A stretch of 64,000 bases of DNA from Liolophura sinensis (Eukaryota > Mollusca > Polyplacophora > Chitonida > Chitonidae). Position 1 is the first letter of the stretch; each line of letters begins with the position of its first letter. Below the pieces are notes generated by a model. That model did not search any database and was not told where the DNA came from. It saw nothing but the letters and a program-made list of their open reading frames with translations. The stretch covers positions 57,951,249-58,015,248 of the forward strand of contig NC_088295.1 of the NCBI RefSeq assembly GCF_032854445.1, read 5' to 3'. The translations under genes were made by a program, and so were the position numbers. Below are positions 50,847 through 64,000 of this stretch, piece after piece.

Positions 50847-51924
50847 TGGTCTAAGCATAATCTAGATCTTCTTTCCCTGTAAACAATACAAGTAAAACCT
50901 TTACTGCCGGGAACCCACGTCGAATATTAGCTATGGCTGATTGGAGACCACAGGAAGTTCTCTAAGTGCACGTGACTAATGTGGGACGCAATTGAATATG
51001 ATTAAAATGCAGGTTTTAAAGTTATTTCAACCATTAGGTGGAAAGTGGTGGGTTATTAATACCCAGTCTACTTTAATCTAAAACAATATAGCAGAGCAAC
51101 AATTTTTTCCTGCACGAACTGACTATGTACCATAAGTGTAAAGTAGGGGGCGTGGGTATGAAGTTCCGCCTGTTTATTGCCACTATAGGTTTATCTGTAC
51201 AAAAAATAAGAAGTGTTTACATGGTTAACTCGGTATTTACTCCGTGTATGTGGAAATGTGTCCAGTAATGCTGGCTTTCTGGAACTTATTACTGGACACC
51301 TTCTTGGGTGCTCTTCAACTCCTAAACTGCAGTCCTGAATTATGAGTCCACAAAATATCTTTTGCGAGTTTTAGTACCAAAGCAAAACCTATAGAATTTT
51401 TCTATTACAGACGACCATACAAGTCGTATAAAAATGGGACCGAGTTATTCTACTGATGTCGCTATTAGCTATGTTAATACCTTACAAAATCTGTGTAAAA
51501 CATAGTTTTTCTTGGATCCCTATTGATTGGCAACGGTATATTTGTTCTGCTCTATTGCTTGGCGAGAACGTCACTGCCATATAAACTGTGACAAATTTTA
51601 CTAAGGAGAAAAAAATGTTTAGTTTTACACAGGCTTCATAATCTCGATAGAGTTCCCTGAGAGAAATGTACGATTTTTTTTTTAAATCTAGAAATCACCT
51701 AAGTAACAGCGGATGCAAATTGAAGAGACAGCGTGGAATAGAACGAATGCAGTACACAACCAGACATTGTGAACATATATTTACAAAATGACTGTTGTCG
51801 AAATAAAAACAGACAAAAAACATGACTGAAAATTAAAAAAAAATCATTTTTATTGAGAGACATTTTTATATGTAATCCAGCACTATAACTTGTTCATTTA
51901 CTTCATAGTTTCCGTCAGAACTGG

Positions 51925-52030
51925 AGGGCTCAGGGTAAACCACAGAATTTTGGCCACTTAGTCAGAAACTTTCTTACATGTGACTTTTGAACTAGCATCT
52001 TGTGTGTACAAATGAGCTGAATAAGAACAA
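51925..52030 (-). repeat. SINE piece, minus strand
   Basis: GGGTAAACCACAGAATTTTG and CTTACATGTGACTTTTGAAC, the same element as at 45945 and 58205. Confidence 0.5.
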
Positions 52031-52228
52031 CCGAGAACAGTAGAAACACTGAATACCAGAAACACTGTGAAATGGATATAATGTAATTCAGAAGCCACTA
52101 ACGTCATATGTCTTCCATATAAGACAGTTGTTCCAAGACAAATACATACATGCAAAATAAAATTAAAGGAGAAGGGAAACTTAAAAACATGACACTATAG
52201 GCTGAAAAGAGCACATTTTTTCTATCTG

Positions 52229-52645
52229 GTGGTGCCCGTTGCATACTTTTGTGATTTTTCCTCGCCATACACGTAAAGCCTGAAAACGGCAAAGCTGGCA
52301 CAAATCGCCGAGTCCATCGCGTCCTCCATCTTTAACACCCTGTAATTTAAGCTGTTGGTGTTTTGCCTCTCAGCCAATGACAGTCGTTAAAACTGCCGGC
52401 TTGTTCGTGTAAACTCGGAACCTACGTCCAACATTCCGGCTTCCGATCGTCAAGTGGAAAATGAACTGTACTGTTCGCTACCTTCTGGAGGAGGAGTTCT
52501 ACCGGAAATGTACGAACTATACTTCGGCGATTTCCGACAGCAATTCTCGTCCTAATACAGAACACAGGACTAGTTCTTAGGCAAAATGGAGTCGCTCACA
52601 GCGAATTTTGGCGCTGACTCTATTTATAATTTATCAACTTGAGGT
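52229..52645. other. 417-bp segment present only in unit H
   Basis: Unit I reads straight from CTATCTG into ACATATTAGAC. In unit H this segment lies between them. It is richer in CpG than its surroundings and has an AGCCAATGA box (around 52372). No terminal repeats or coding frame are seen. Insertion in H or deletion in I. Confidence 0.6.
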
Positions 52646-53546
52646 ACATATTAGACTTTTTTTTATGGCAAGCACCTGCGAGGAAATACATACTCTTTTT
52701 TTGCGTTTTCTTCTTTCAAACAATTGCTCAGAAACATATATCCACATGCACAAGCTAGAAGCTTTCAATGAAAAGCAAAGCAGTTAAGAGAGAAATAAAA
52801 ATAAATTTGAACAAAGAGGCCATGAGTGATCTGTTCAGTAAAAAAAATTACAACTGTAAGTTGAAACACAAAATAATTCAGCATATTGTTTCAGGAATTA
52901 CAATAACATTTGCTACACGTAAATCCATTTAAGCATTGGATGCATTGGGGCATATGCTACATCCGTTATCTATTATATAAAGAAGGGCTGATTTCTTGAT
53001 ATTCAGAAACAATTTTAAAACTTGTTGTTTCATTCATGTTTGCGTTATATCTTAATTCAGTTTGATGTTCAATAGTCTTTGTTTTTATATTTAAACGGTA
53101 AATTTGTCCAAAAGACATCATTCACTTTATTACACACGGGTATGGTACAATTATCAAAGGCTGTTACCTCAAACATGGGTCATAGACCAGCTAAAAAGAT
53201 ACACAATTTTTGAGACACGTCAAAAACTTATCAACACTGTGTCAATTTTTGCGGAAAATTGCTCTCTATATTTTGGCAATTGTCACCTGAATCCTTGTGA
53301 ACAAGAAACCTGTTTTATAAAGAAGTAAAAATGATGGGAAATGAAAGAAGATTGATATTTTGTTTTGCTGTTTGTAAAAATGGTCAGTCTAGTCTCTCTT
53401 CAATACAGATTTCCAGCCCCACAACTCTCAATTACTCAATAATCTGCAAAGATATGTGGCAGGGCTTTTAAAAAAACAGCTCCTGATACAGTTTTGTAAT
53501 TCTGGGCAACAACTACGGAAAAATTTGAGAATTTGTTATCGACAAC

Positions 53547-53713
53547 AAACACAAATTTCCATTACATGAGGCCCTGTAAGCCCACGTTCCCGCTATTGCT
53601 CTCTACGCGGTCCGCGCTCGGCTTATGTACACCAGCTGCTCAGCGAACACATCACAAATTACCCCAAGTGTGAGATAGCTAACACTACAGTGCATCGATA
53701 CTGCCGATTCATC
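53547..53713 (+). promoter_or_regulatory. H1 promoter, unit H
   Basis: H1 box at 53547-53557; TTCCCGCT at 53587-53594, one base off the E2F-like site; dyad at 53606-53616, 59 from the H1 box. Confidence 0.75.
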
Positions 53714-54303
53714 ATGACTGACACAACTCCAGCTCCCGTTGTCCAGAAGGTAAAGAAGGCCACCAAGCCTAAGAAGCCAGCCGAACACCCGAAATACAGC
53801 GAAATGGTGGGTAGCCGCTCTCAAGGATCTGAAAGAGAGAGGTGGATCATCTAGGAGCAAGATCTTGAAGTACATCGTCACCAACTACAAAGTGGGAGAC
53901 GAGAAGACCGTCAACACACACCTGAAGCTTGCCCTGAAAAGTGGCGTCAAGTCTGGTATGTTGAAACAGACTAAGGGCACCGGTGCCACGGGATCTTTCA
54001 AGCTGGGTGAAGTCGCCAAGAAGCCCCGGCTAAGCCAAAGAAACTGCCGTCAAGAAACCCAGCTGCCAAAAAGCCAGCTACTAAGAAGACAAAATCGCCA
54101 AAGAAAGTCACAAAGAAACCAGCGGCAAGAAAACAAAATCTCCGGACCAAGAAAGTCACGAAGAATACGAAATCTCCCAAGAAGGTTGCCAAAAAGCCGG
54201 CCTCTAAAAGCCAACAAAGTCTCCGAAGAAAGCAGCGACTAAAAAGCCTGCAGCCAAGAAACCAGCAGCGAAAAAGCCAGCAGCCAAGAAGACAAAGGCT
54301 TGA
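53714..54303 (+). pseudogene. Linker histone H1, unit H, with seven 1-base indels
   Basis: Aligned by eye with units G and I, it has an extra G at 53809-53811, a lost A near 54021, a lost C near 54044, an extra C at 54058-54060, a lost C near 54126, an extra G at 54144-54145 and a lost A near 54206. The net change is minus one. The first shift comes 33 codons in, so no working H1 is made. Base substitutions against unit I are few. Most indels lengthen or shorten a run of identical bases, a common long-read error, so an assembly fault is a serious alternative. The promoter and stem-loop are normal. Confidence 0.85.
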
Positions 54304-54335
54304 ACAGTTCCATTTTTTGATATCTTCTCCTTAAC

Positions 54336-54377
54336 GGCCCTTTTCAGGGCCAACCAAACCTCCGAAAGTGGTCTTTC
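54336..54377 (+). terminator. Histone 3' stem-loop and downstream element, H1 unit H
   Basis: Stem-loop at 54336-54351; GAAAGTGGTCTTTC at 54364-54377. Confidence 0.93.
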
Positions 54378-56423
54378 ATTCTATTATAGCACTTTTCTTA
54401 TTCGATGCAATGTTTCTTGGCAAAAAACATTTAAGGTTGGAAGTAAGACCTGTTGCAAGAGCTCTTCATGACGGTGCACCTTTTTTATGAATTTACCAAA
54501 TCATCATGACTGTTAGCTACCGTTATCGCTCATATTCTGCTGATACTTAGGATAGTATAACTACGTTTTCCGTATCTCTCGCTAACTGCTGATACAGTAT
54601 ACACCTACTTTATACGTTAAAATTAAGGCGCTGAATCGGTACATTATAAGAAATGGGCCGTCTACTAAAGTATGGGCTCATATATACTTCAACTTCCAGA
54701 ACAGCATTTTCTGGTTAACTTCAAACGAATAAAGCTTTAAACGAATAAACGATTTAAAATGAGTTACACATTATAAAATTGTTAACATTTGTCTCTGATT
54801 AAGCTCTCTATACAGACATTTCAAGTTGTTTACTTTTCCTACCAGTCAAGGAACAAACTATTGTCCCGCTAGATATAGTTTGGGCATGTTTCGGTAGGCT
54901 TTTCAAGCTGATGTCGTGTACATCACTCATTACAATTTATGGAAGGTAGTTCACTCAGATGGTATAAGGGCGGACTGGATGTCAACGTCTATATCAGCAG
55001 CACGACTTGAGTGTCAGACATTCAATTAGCCCGTAAACCGCCCCTTCGCCCCCAACACCTCACACATAGTGTCACCACTTCCCCGACACTTCAGCCCACC
55101 CGCACCACGGTCCTCAATATTTTTATTCAGCCCACAGGTTACCCACATTTCTGCCCAGCGGGTCGTATCACAATGAAAAGCTGGGTCACCCTGCCGCTGC
55201 GGGCAGTAAGAAGTTTTGAATAAATTTTCAATGAATTACATAATAGCCAGTCAAAGGACAAGAATGTCCAATAGGCAAACATTTGCATCATACACGTAAA
55301 CTAGTACAGTACTAAAATATTATGTGTCTAATAAACAAAAAGGGAAACCTACGACATGGGTAACTAGATCTCTACAAAATTGCTTCGTATTAAATTGTGT
55401 CTACTTTGTGGTTACAATGAACTCAATGCTGTGTCTGCGTAGTTGGGCTTGGCTTCAAAGCTTGGTCAGTAAATTGTCACAATACTGACTATAGCAAGGT
55501 ATAAGTACACGAAAAAACACAAGAAATACTCAAAATATGGCAAACTAAATTTCCCATTGTATAAGTAAATGGCTACAAATTGGCATCACCTTCTGTACCG
55601 GAAAGGGCATTTCATGTTTTAATATAACTTGTAAGCTGCTGTCAATTCTTTGGTTAACTCCAGTGGATTTGGTATATGCTCTCTTATCCCTATTTAAATT
55701 AAGAAAAACATAGTCAAATAAATACACCATAACAACGTAATAAACATAAATACACACAAAACATGACGAAGATAGGAACAAAAATGGATGGAAATATTAA
55801 GAAGAGTGTAACACAGTAAGGTTTAAGATAAGAAACTAACAGAAAAGTCTCATACACGTACATGAGCGTGCAGGACAAATTGTGGATCGACTGGACGCAA
55901 ACATTTACATACACGCACGAGCAAAACGATTAAAGAAACCTTTGGTCTAAAAAAAAAATGCCATTTAACTAGATGAACATCATACATTGCTATTCCTGAT
56001 GGCTTTTATTGGTCTACTCATTATTTTAAGCTTATTCCATATGCATACTTTCTTTAAAACTCTATATAAAAGGCCTCATTAGATGAATAATAATGGAATC
56101 TTCAAAATTTTTTACTAATGTATCTGCAGTTCCTTAACATTCTGGATATCTGTCTAAGTTGTATGAGTTACAAGTAATTTGTACTATCCCTTGACAACCT
56201 CATACATGTATATGCATACATGGGATATAAGATCCCTCAAGAACCTCATCACTGATATGGTAAACCTGGTTTTAATAACACATCATTTCACCTCAATTTG
56301 AAGAATATTCAGCCAGCAATCAAACTGACTAACTTAACCAAAGCTGTGGTAGTGAACTAACCGACATCCCTTTTTGCTAGTCTTGCTTTCTTCAATCCCA
56401 AGTTGGGTTTACAAGCTATAGGA
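54378..56423. other. H1-to-H3 spacer, unit H
   Basis: No supported gene. Near-copy of the unit I spacer. A 70-codon open frame at 55011-55223 has a counterpart at 61091-61294 only because the DNA is duplicated. Confidence 0.6.
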
Positions 56424-57065
<642 letters not shown>

Positions 57066-57096
57066 ATCTCACGGAACACCTCCATTCCCTTCCAAC

Positions 57097-57137
57097 GGCC
57101 CTTTTCAGGGCCAACCAAAACCTCGAAAGAGACTTTC
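57097..57137 (+). terminator. Histone 3' stem-loop and downstream element, H3 unit H
   Basis: Stem-loop at 57097-57112; GAAAGAGACTTTC at 57125-57137. Confidence 0.95.
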
Positions 57138-59405
57138 TGGTCTGAGCATAATCTAGATCTTCTTTCCCTGTAAACAATACAAGGAAAACCTTTACTGCCG
57201 GGAATTCACGTCGAACATTAGCTATGACTGATGGGAGACCGCAGGCAGTTCTCTGATTGTACGTGACTAATGTGGGACACAATGGAAAATGGTTAAAATG
57301 CAGGTTTTATGGTTATTTCAACCATTACGTGGAAGACGGTGAATTATTATTACCCAGTCTACTTCAATCGGAAAAAATATAGCAGAGCAACAATTTTTTC
57401 TGTACGAGCAGACTATGTACTATAAGTAAAGTAGGGGGCGTGGACGTGGGTCCGCCTGTTAATTGCCACTATAGGTTAAGATTTATCTGTACAATTATAA
57501 GAACTGTTACATAGTTAACTCAGTATTTACTCCGTGTATGTGGAAATGTGTCCAGCAATGCTGGCTTTCTGGACAGTTATTACTGCACACCTTCATGGGT
57601 GCTATTTAACTCGTAAACTGCAATCCTTAATTATGAGTCTACAAAATATCTTTTGCGAGTTTTAGTACCAAAGCAAAACCCAGAGAATTATTGTATTCAG
57701 ACCACCATACAAGGCATATAAAACTGGAACCGAGTTATTCTACTGATGTCGCTATTCGCTGTGTTAATACTTTACAAAATCTGTGTAAAACCCTATTGAT
57801 TGGCAACGGTATATTTGTTCTACATTGTTGCTTGGCGAGAACGTCACTGCCATATAAACTGTGACAAATTTTACTAAGAAGAAAAGAATGTTTAGTTTTT
57901 CATAGGCTTCATAATCTCGATGGAGGTCCCTGCAAGAAATGTATGTTTTTTAAATCTACAAATAACCTGAGTAACGGCGAATGCAAATTGAAGGCAGAGT
58001 GTGGGCTAGAACGAATGCAGTTCACAACCAGACATTGTTGCCATATATTTACAAACTGACTGTTGTCGAAATAAAAACAGACAAAAAAAATGACTGAAAA
58101 TTACAACGAAAAAATCATTTTTATTGAGACACAAATATATACGCATGCCAGCAATATGACTTTGTCATTTACTTCATAGTTTTCCGTCAGTTAGTCAGAA
58201 GAGGAGAGCTCAGGGTAAACCACACAATTTTGGCAACTTACTCAGAAACTTTCTTACATGTGACTTTTGAACTAGCATCTTGTGTGTACAAATGAGCTGA
58301 ATAAGAACAACCTAGAACAGTAGAAACACAGAATAGTAGAAACACTGTGAAATGGACATGATGAAATTCACAAGTCACTAACGTAATATGTCTTCCATAT
58401 AAGACAGTTGTTCCAAGACAAATACATACATGCATAATAAAATTAAAGGAGAAGGAAACTTAAAAACATGACACTATAGGCTGAAAAGAGCACATTTTTC
58501 CTATCTGACATATTAGACTTTTTAATGGCAAGCACCTGCGAGGAAATACATACTCTGTTTTGCGTTTTCTTCTTTCAAACAATTGCTCAGAAACAAATAT
58601 CCACATGCACAAGCTAGAAGCTTTTAATTGAAAAGAGAAGCAGTTAAGAGAGAAATAAGAAATACATTTGAGCAATCAGGCCATTATTAATCCGTTCACT
58701 ACAAAAAATTACAACTGTAAGTTGAAACACAAAATAATTCAGCAAATTGTTTCAGGAATTAGGACAACATTTGCTACACGTAAATCCATTTAAGCATTGG
58801 ATGCATTGGGGCATATGCTACATCCGTTACCTATTATATAAAGAAGGCTGATTTCTTGATATTCAGAAACAATTTCAAAAACTTGCTGTTTCATTCAGGT
58901 TGGTGTTATGTGTTATTTCAGTTGATGTTCAATAGTCTTTGTTTTTATATTTAAACGGTAAATTTGTCAAAAGACATCGTTCACTTTATTACACACGCTA
59001 TGGTAAAATTATCAAAGGCTATTACCTCAAACATGGGTCATAGACCAGCTAAAAAGACAAAAAATTTTTAAGACACATCAAAAACTTATCAACACTGTGT
59101 AAATTTTTGCGTAAAATTGCTCTCTATATTTTGGCAATTGTTACCTGAATGCTTGTGAACAAGAAATCTGTTTTATAAAGAAGTAAAAATGATGGGAAAT
59201 AAAAAAGATTGATATTTTGTTTTGCTGTTTGTAAAAATGGTCAGTCTAGTCTCTCTTTAATACAGATTTCCAGCCCCACAACTCTCAAATTACTCAAATA
59301 ATCTGCGAAGATATGTGGCAGGGCTTGTCAAAAAACAGCTTCTCATACAGTTTTGTAATTCTGGGCAACAACTACGGAAAAATTTGAGAATTTGTTATCG
59401 GCAAC
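57138..59405. other. H3-to-H1 spacer, unit H to I
   Basis: No supported gene. Contains the minus-strand SINE piece at 58205-58275 and the empty site of the unit G LINE insertion near 59026. Confidence 0.6.
58205..58275 (-). repeat. SINE piece, minus strand
   Basis: GAGCTCAGGGTAAACCACAC and TTACATGTGACTTTTGAACT, as at 51925. Confidence 0.5.
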
Positions 59406-59571
59406 AAACACAAATTTCCATTACATGTGGCTTGTAAGCCCTCCTTCCCGCCGATGCTCTCTACGCGGTCCGCGCTCGGGTTATGTAGACCAGCTGGCCA
59501 GCGGGCACTGCACAAATCATTCAAGTGTGGGATAGCTAACAATACAGTGTATCTTCTACTGCCGATTCATC
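59406..59571 (+). promoter_or_regulatory. H1 promoter, unit I
   Basis: H1 box at 59406-59416; TTCCCGCC at 59445-59452; dyad at 59464-59474, 108 before the ATG. Confidence 0.8.
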
Positions 59572-60147
59572 ATGACTGACACAACTCCCGCCCCCGTCGT
59601 CCAGAAGGTAAAGAAGGCCACCAAGCCTAAGAAGCCAGCCGAACACCCGAAATACAGCGAAATGGTGGTAGCCGCTCTCAAGGATCTGAAAGAGAGAGGT
59701 GGATCATCTAGGAGCAAGATCTTGAAGTACATCGTCACCAACTACAAAGTGGGAGACGAGAAGACCGTCAACACACACCTGAAGCTTGCCCTGAAAAGTG
59801 GCGTCAAGTCTGGTATGTTGAAACAGACTAAGGGTACCGGGGCCACGGGATCTTTTAAGCTGGGTGAAGTTGCCAAGAAAGCCCCGGCTAAGCCAAAGAA
59901 ACCTGCCGTCAAGAAACCAGCTGCCAAAAAGCCAGCTACTAAGAAGACAAAATCGCCAAAGAAAGTCACAAAGAAACCAGCGGCCAAGAAAACAAAATCT
60001 CCGACCAAGAAAGTCACGAAGAAGACGAAATCTCCCAAGAAGGCTGCCAAAAAGCCGGCCTCTAAAAAGCCAACGAAGTCTCCGAAGAAAGCAGCGACTA
60101 AAAAGCCTGCAGCCAAGAAACCAGCAGCCAAGAAGACAAAGGCTTGA
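59572..60147 (+). CDS. H1: Linker histone H1, unit I (191 aa)
   Basis: Closest to units G and H (GVKSG, GEVAKK, TGA stop). It starts MTDTTPAP. The winged helix is at 25-98. The tail has SPKK, SPTKK, SPKK and SPKK and is five residues shorter than in G, having lost one KKPAA-type repeat. Differences from G include Lys for Asn14, Leu for Met in LKDLKER and Ala for Glu near the end. Confidence 0.95.
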   Translation: MTDTTPAPVVQKVKKATKPKKPAEHPKYSEMVVAALKDLKERGGSSRSKILKYIVTNYKVGDEKTVNTHLKLALKSGVKSGMLKQTKGTGATGSFKLGEVAKKAPAKPKKPAVKKPAAKKPATKKTKSPKKVTKKPAAKKTKSPTKKVTKKTKSPKKAAKKPASKKPTKSPKKAATKKPAAKKPAAKKTKA

Positions 60148-60179
60148 ACAGTTCCATTTTTTGATATCTTCTCCTTAAC

Positions 60180-60222
60180 GGCCCTTTTCAGGGCCAACCA
60201 AACCTCCCGAAAGTGGTCTTTC
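60180..60222 (+). terminator. Histone 3' stem-loop and downstream element, H1 unit I
   Basis: Stem-loop at 60180-60195; GAAAGTGGTCTTTC at 60209-60222. Confidence 0.95.
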
Positions 60223-62475
60223 ATTCTATTATAGCACTTTTCTTATTCCATACAAAGTTTCTTGGCAAGAAACGTTTATTGTTGAAGTAAGACCTGTAGC
60301 AAGAGCCCTTTATGACGGTGCACCTTTTTTATGAATTTAGGAAATCATCATGACTGTTAGCTACCGTTATCTCTCATATTCTGCTGATACTTCTTAGGAT
60401 AGTATAACTACGTTTTCAATATCTCTCGCTAACTGCTGATACAGTATACACTTACTTTATTTGCACTTTTCTTATTTGCACATTGTATATGAAGTTTCCT
60501 GGCGACAAACATTTATGTGGGGTATGATCTGTAACAAGAACCCTTTATGACGGTGCATCTTTTTATGGATTTACCAAATCATCATGACTGTTAGCTACCG
60601 TTATCTCTCATATTATACTGATACTTAGAATAGTATAACTACTTTTTCCATTTCTCTCCCTCACTGCTGATATAGTATACACTTACTTTATATGTTAAAA
60701 TTAAGGCGCTGACTCGGTAAATTACAAGAAATGGGCCGTGTACTAAAATATGGGCTCATATCTAATTCAACTTCCAGAACAGCCTTTTCTGATTAACATT
60801 AAATGAATAAAGCTTTAAACGAAAAAACGATTTAAAAATGAGTTACACATTATAAAATTATTAACATTTGTCTCCGATTAAGCTGTCTATAGAGACATTT
60901 CAAGGTGTTTACTTTCCCTACCAATCAATGAAACAACTATTTTAACTCTAGCTATACTTTGGGCATATTTCAGTGGGATTTTAAAGCTGATGTCGTGTAC
61001 ATCACTCATTACAATTTTATGGAAGGTTTTTCACTCAGCGGGTATAAGCGCGGACTGGATGTCAACATCTATATCAGCACCATGACTTGAGTGCCAGACA
61101 TTCAAATGGCCGGTAAACCGCCCCTTCGCCCCTCACAAAGTGTCGCCACTTACCCGACAATTCAGCCCACCTGCAACCCTGTCCTCACTATATTCATTCA
61201 GCCCACAAGTTACCCACATTTCTGCCCAGCGGGTCGTATCACAATGAAAAGCTGGATCACCCTGCCGCTGCGGGCAGTAAGAAGTTTTGAATAAATTTTC
61301 ATGAATTACATAATAGCCAGTCAAAGGAGAGAATGTCCAATAAGCAAACATTTGTATCATACACGTAGACTAGTACAGTACTAAAATATTATGTGTCTAA
61401 TAAACAAAAAGGGAAACATACGACATGGGTAACTAGACCTCTACAACATCGACTCGTATTAAATTGTGTCTACTTTGTGGTTACAACAAACTCAATGCTG
61501 TGTCTGTGTAGGGGCTTCGTTTCAAAGCTTGGTCAGTAAATGTCACAATACTGACTATAGCAAGGTATAAGTACACGAAAAAACACAAGAAATACTCAAA
61601 AATATGGCATACAAAATTTCCCATTGTATAACTAAATGGCTACAATTGGCATCACCTTCTGTACCGGAAAGGGCATTTCATGTTTTAATATAACTTGTAA
61701 GCTGCTCTGTCAATTCTTTGGTTAACTCCAGTGGATTTGGTATATGCTCTCTTATCCCTTATTTTAATTAAGAAAAACATAGTCAAATAAATACACCATA
61801 ACAACGTAATTAACATAAATACACACAAAACATGACGAAGATAGGAACATTAATGGATGGAAATATTAAGAAGAGTGTAACACAGTAAGTTTAAGATAAG
61901 TAACTAACAGAAAAGTCTCTTACACGTACATGAGCGTGCAGGACAAAATTGTGGATCGACTCGACGCAAACATTTACATACACGCACGAGAAAAAACGAT
62001 TAAAGACACTTTTTGTCTCAAAAAAGTGCGATTTTAACTAGATGAACATTATACATTGCTATTGCTGATGACTTTTATTAACCTACTCATTATTCTAAGC
62101 CCTTTGCATATTCAGACTTTCTTTAAAACTCTATATAAAAGGCCTCAGTAGGTGAAATTAATGAAATCTTCAAAATTTTTACTAATATATCTGCAGTTCA
62201 TGACTTTATGGATATTTTTCTAAGTTGTATGAGTTACAAGTAATTTGTACTATCCCTTGACAACGTCATACATGTATATGCATACATGGGATATAAGATC
62301 CCTCAAGAACCTCATCACTGATATGGTAAACCTGGTTTTAATAAACCATCATTTCACCTCAATTTGAAGAATATTCAGCCAGCAATCAACCAAAGCTGTG
62401 GTAGTCTACTAACAGACATCCCTTTTTGCTAATCTTGCTTTCCTTAATCCAAGTTTGAGTTTACAAGCTATAGGA
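60223..62475. other. H1-to-H3 spacer, unit I
   Basis: No supported gene. As unit H, plus a 229-bp tandem duplication. Confidence 0.6.
60234..60691. repeat. 229-bp tandem duplication
   Basis: Copies at 60234-60462 and 60463-60691 both run from GCACTTTTCTTATT to TATACACTTACTTTAT and share TCATCATGACTGTTAGCTAC. They differ at many sites. Units G and H have one copy. Confidence 0.8.
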
Positions 62476-63116
<641 letters not shown>

Positions 63117-63147
63117 ATCTCACGGAATACTCCCATTCTCTTCCAAC

Positions 63148-63188
63148 GGCCCTTTTCAGGGCCAACCAAAACCTCGAAAGAGTCTTTC
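63148..63188 (+). terminator. Histone 3' stem-loop and downstream element, H3 unit I
   Basis: Stem-loop at 63148-63163; symmetric GAAAGAGTCTTTC at 63176-63188. Confidence 0.95.
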
Positions 63189-64000
63189 TGGTCTGAGCAT
63201 AATCTAGATCTTATTTCCCTGTAACAATACAAGTAAAACCTTTACTGCCGGGAACTCACGTCGAATATTAGCTATGACTGATGGGAGACCTCAGGAGGTG
63301 TACGTGACTAATGTGGGACACAACTGAACATGGTTAAAATGCAGGTTTTAAGGTTATTTCAACCATTAGGTGGAAGGCGGTGGATTATTATTACCCAGAT
63401 TACTTCAATCGAAAACAGACTAGCAGAGCACAAACAGGTTATGTACCATAAGTAAAGTAGGAGCCGTGGGTATGAAGTTCCACCTGTTTACTGCCACTAT
63501 GGATAAAGTTTTATCTATACAAATATAAGAATTGTTACATGGTTAACTCGGTATTTACTCCGTGTATGTGGAGATGTGCCCAGCAATGCTGGCTTTCTAG
63601 ACAATTATTACTGCACACCTTTATGGGTGCTCCTAAACTGCACTCCTGAATTATGAGTCCGCAAAATATCTTGTGCGAGTTTTAGTGCCAAAGCAAAACC
63701 TGTAGAATTTTTGTATTCAGGCCACTGTACAAGGTGTATAAAAATGGAACCGAGTTATTCTACTGATGTCGCTATTCGCTGTGTTAATACCTTACAAAAT
63801 CTGTGTAAAACATAGTTTTTGTTGGTTTCTTATTGATTGGCTACGGTATATTTGTTCTGCTCTATTGCTTAGCGAGAACTATATTGTGGACATATATTTA
63901 CAAAATGAGTGTTGTGGAAATAAAAACATGACTGAAAATTGAAACAAAAATCATTTTTATTGAGAGACACATATATACGCATGCCAGCAATATGACTTTG
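63189..64000. other. H3-to-H1 spacer, start of the next unit
   Basis: Parallels the starts of the spacers after 50846 and 57137, so another H1 of the G-H-I type probably follows about 2 kb past the window end. No gene seen. Confidence 0.6.

Larger units (their letters stand above)
50847..53546. other. H3-to-H1 spacer, unit G to H
   Basis: No supported gene. Near-copy of 57138-59405 apart from a 417-bp extra segment at 52229-52645. Minus-strand SINE piece at 51925-52030. Confidence 0.6.

Overview
The window is a eukaryotic, replication-dependent histone gene array. The H1 and H3 genes are intronless and end in the metazoan histone 3' stem-loop GGCCCTTTTCAGGGCC followed by a GAAAGA-type histone downstream element. 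The spacers are AT-rich and carry tRNA-derived SINEs and scraps of non-LTR retrotransposons. The H1 globular domain, the Lys/Ala/Pro tail with SPKK motifs, and the SINE tails point to a lophotrochozoan, probably a mollusc. That placement is inference from family resemblance, not a database result.

Layout: all histone genes lie on the + strand and alternate H1, H3, H1, H3. An H3 at 120 belongs to a unit that starts outside the window. Nine H1-H3 units follow, named by their H1 start: A (4962), B (11402), C (16843), D (25070), E (36612), F (41927), G (47469), H (53714) and I (59572), with H3 starts at 8085, 14105, 19257, 27489, 39077, 44592, 50364, 56655 and 62706. I saw no H2A, H2B or H4 gene. 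The spacers fall into close-kin groups (B, C, D; E, F; G, H, I; A apart), which indicates repeated recent duplication. Unit F has frameshifts in both genes. The H1 of unit H carries seven single-base indels. A decayed H3 pseudogene without a stem-loop lies at 29811-30227. The stretch 20.9-23.6 kb looks like a unit that has lost both genes.

The 27.9-36.5 kb interval holds a different kind of DNA: many SINE copies and one TATA-driven, two-exon, 313-residue protein gene of unknown function (32544-34022) with an RVSF motif that fits protein phosphatase 1 docking.

Regulation visible in the sequence: every H1 promoter has an H1 box (AAACACAAATT, one copy mutated) 56-59 bases before a perfect CGCGGTCCGCG dyad (one mismatch in B), about 106-112 bases before the ATG. 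Every H3 promoter seen in full has three or four CCAAT boxes and a conserved GGATTCTAATTT motif about 206-231 bases before the ATG. H1 and H3 supply linker and core histones to S-phase chromatin; the missing core histones must be encoded elsewhere.
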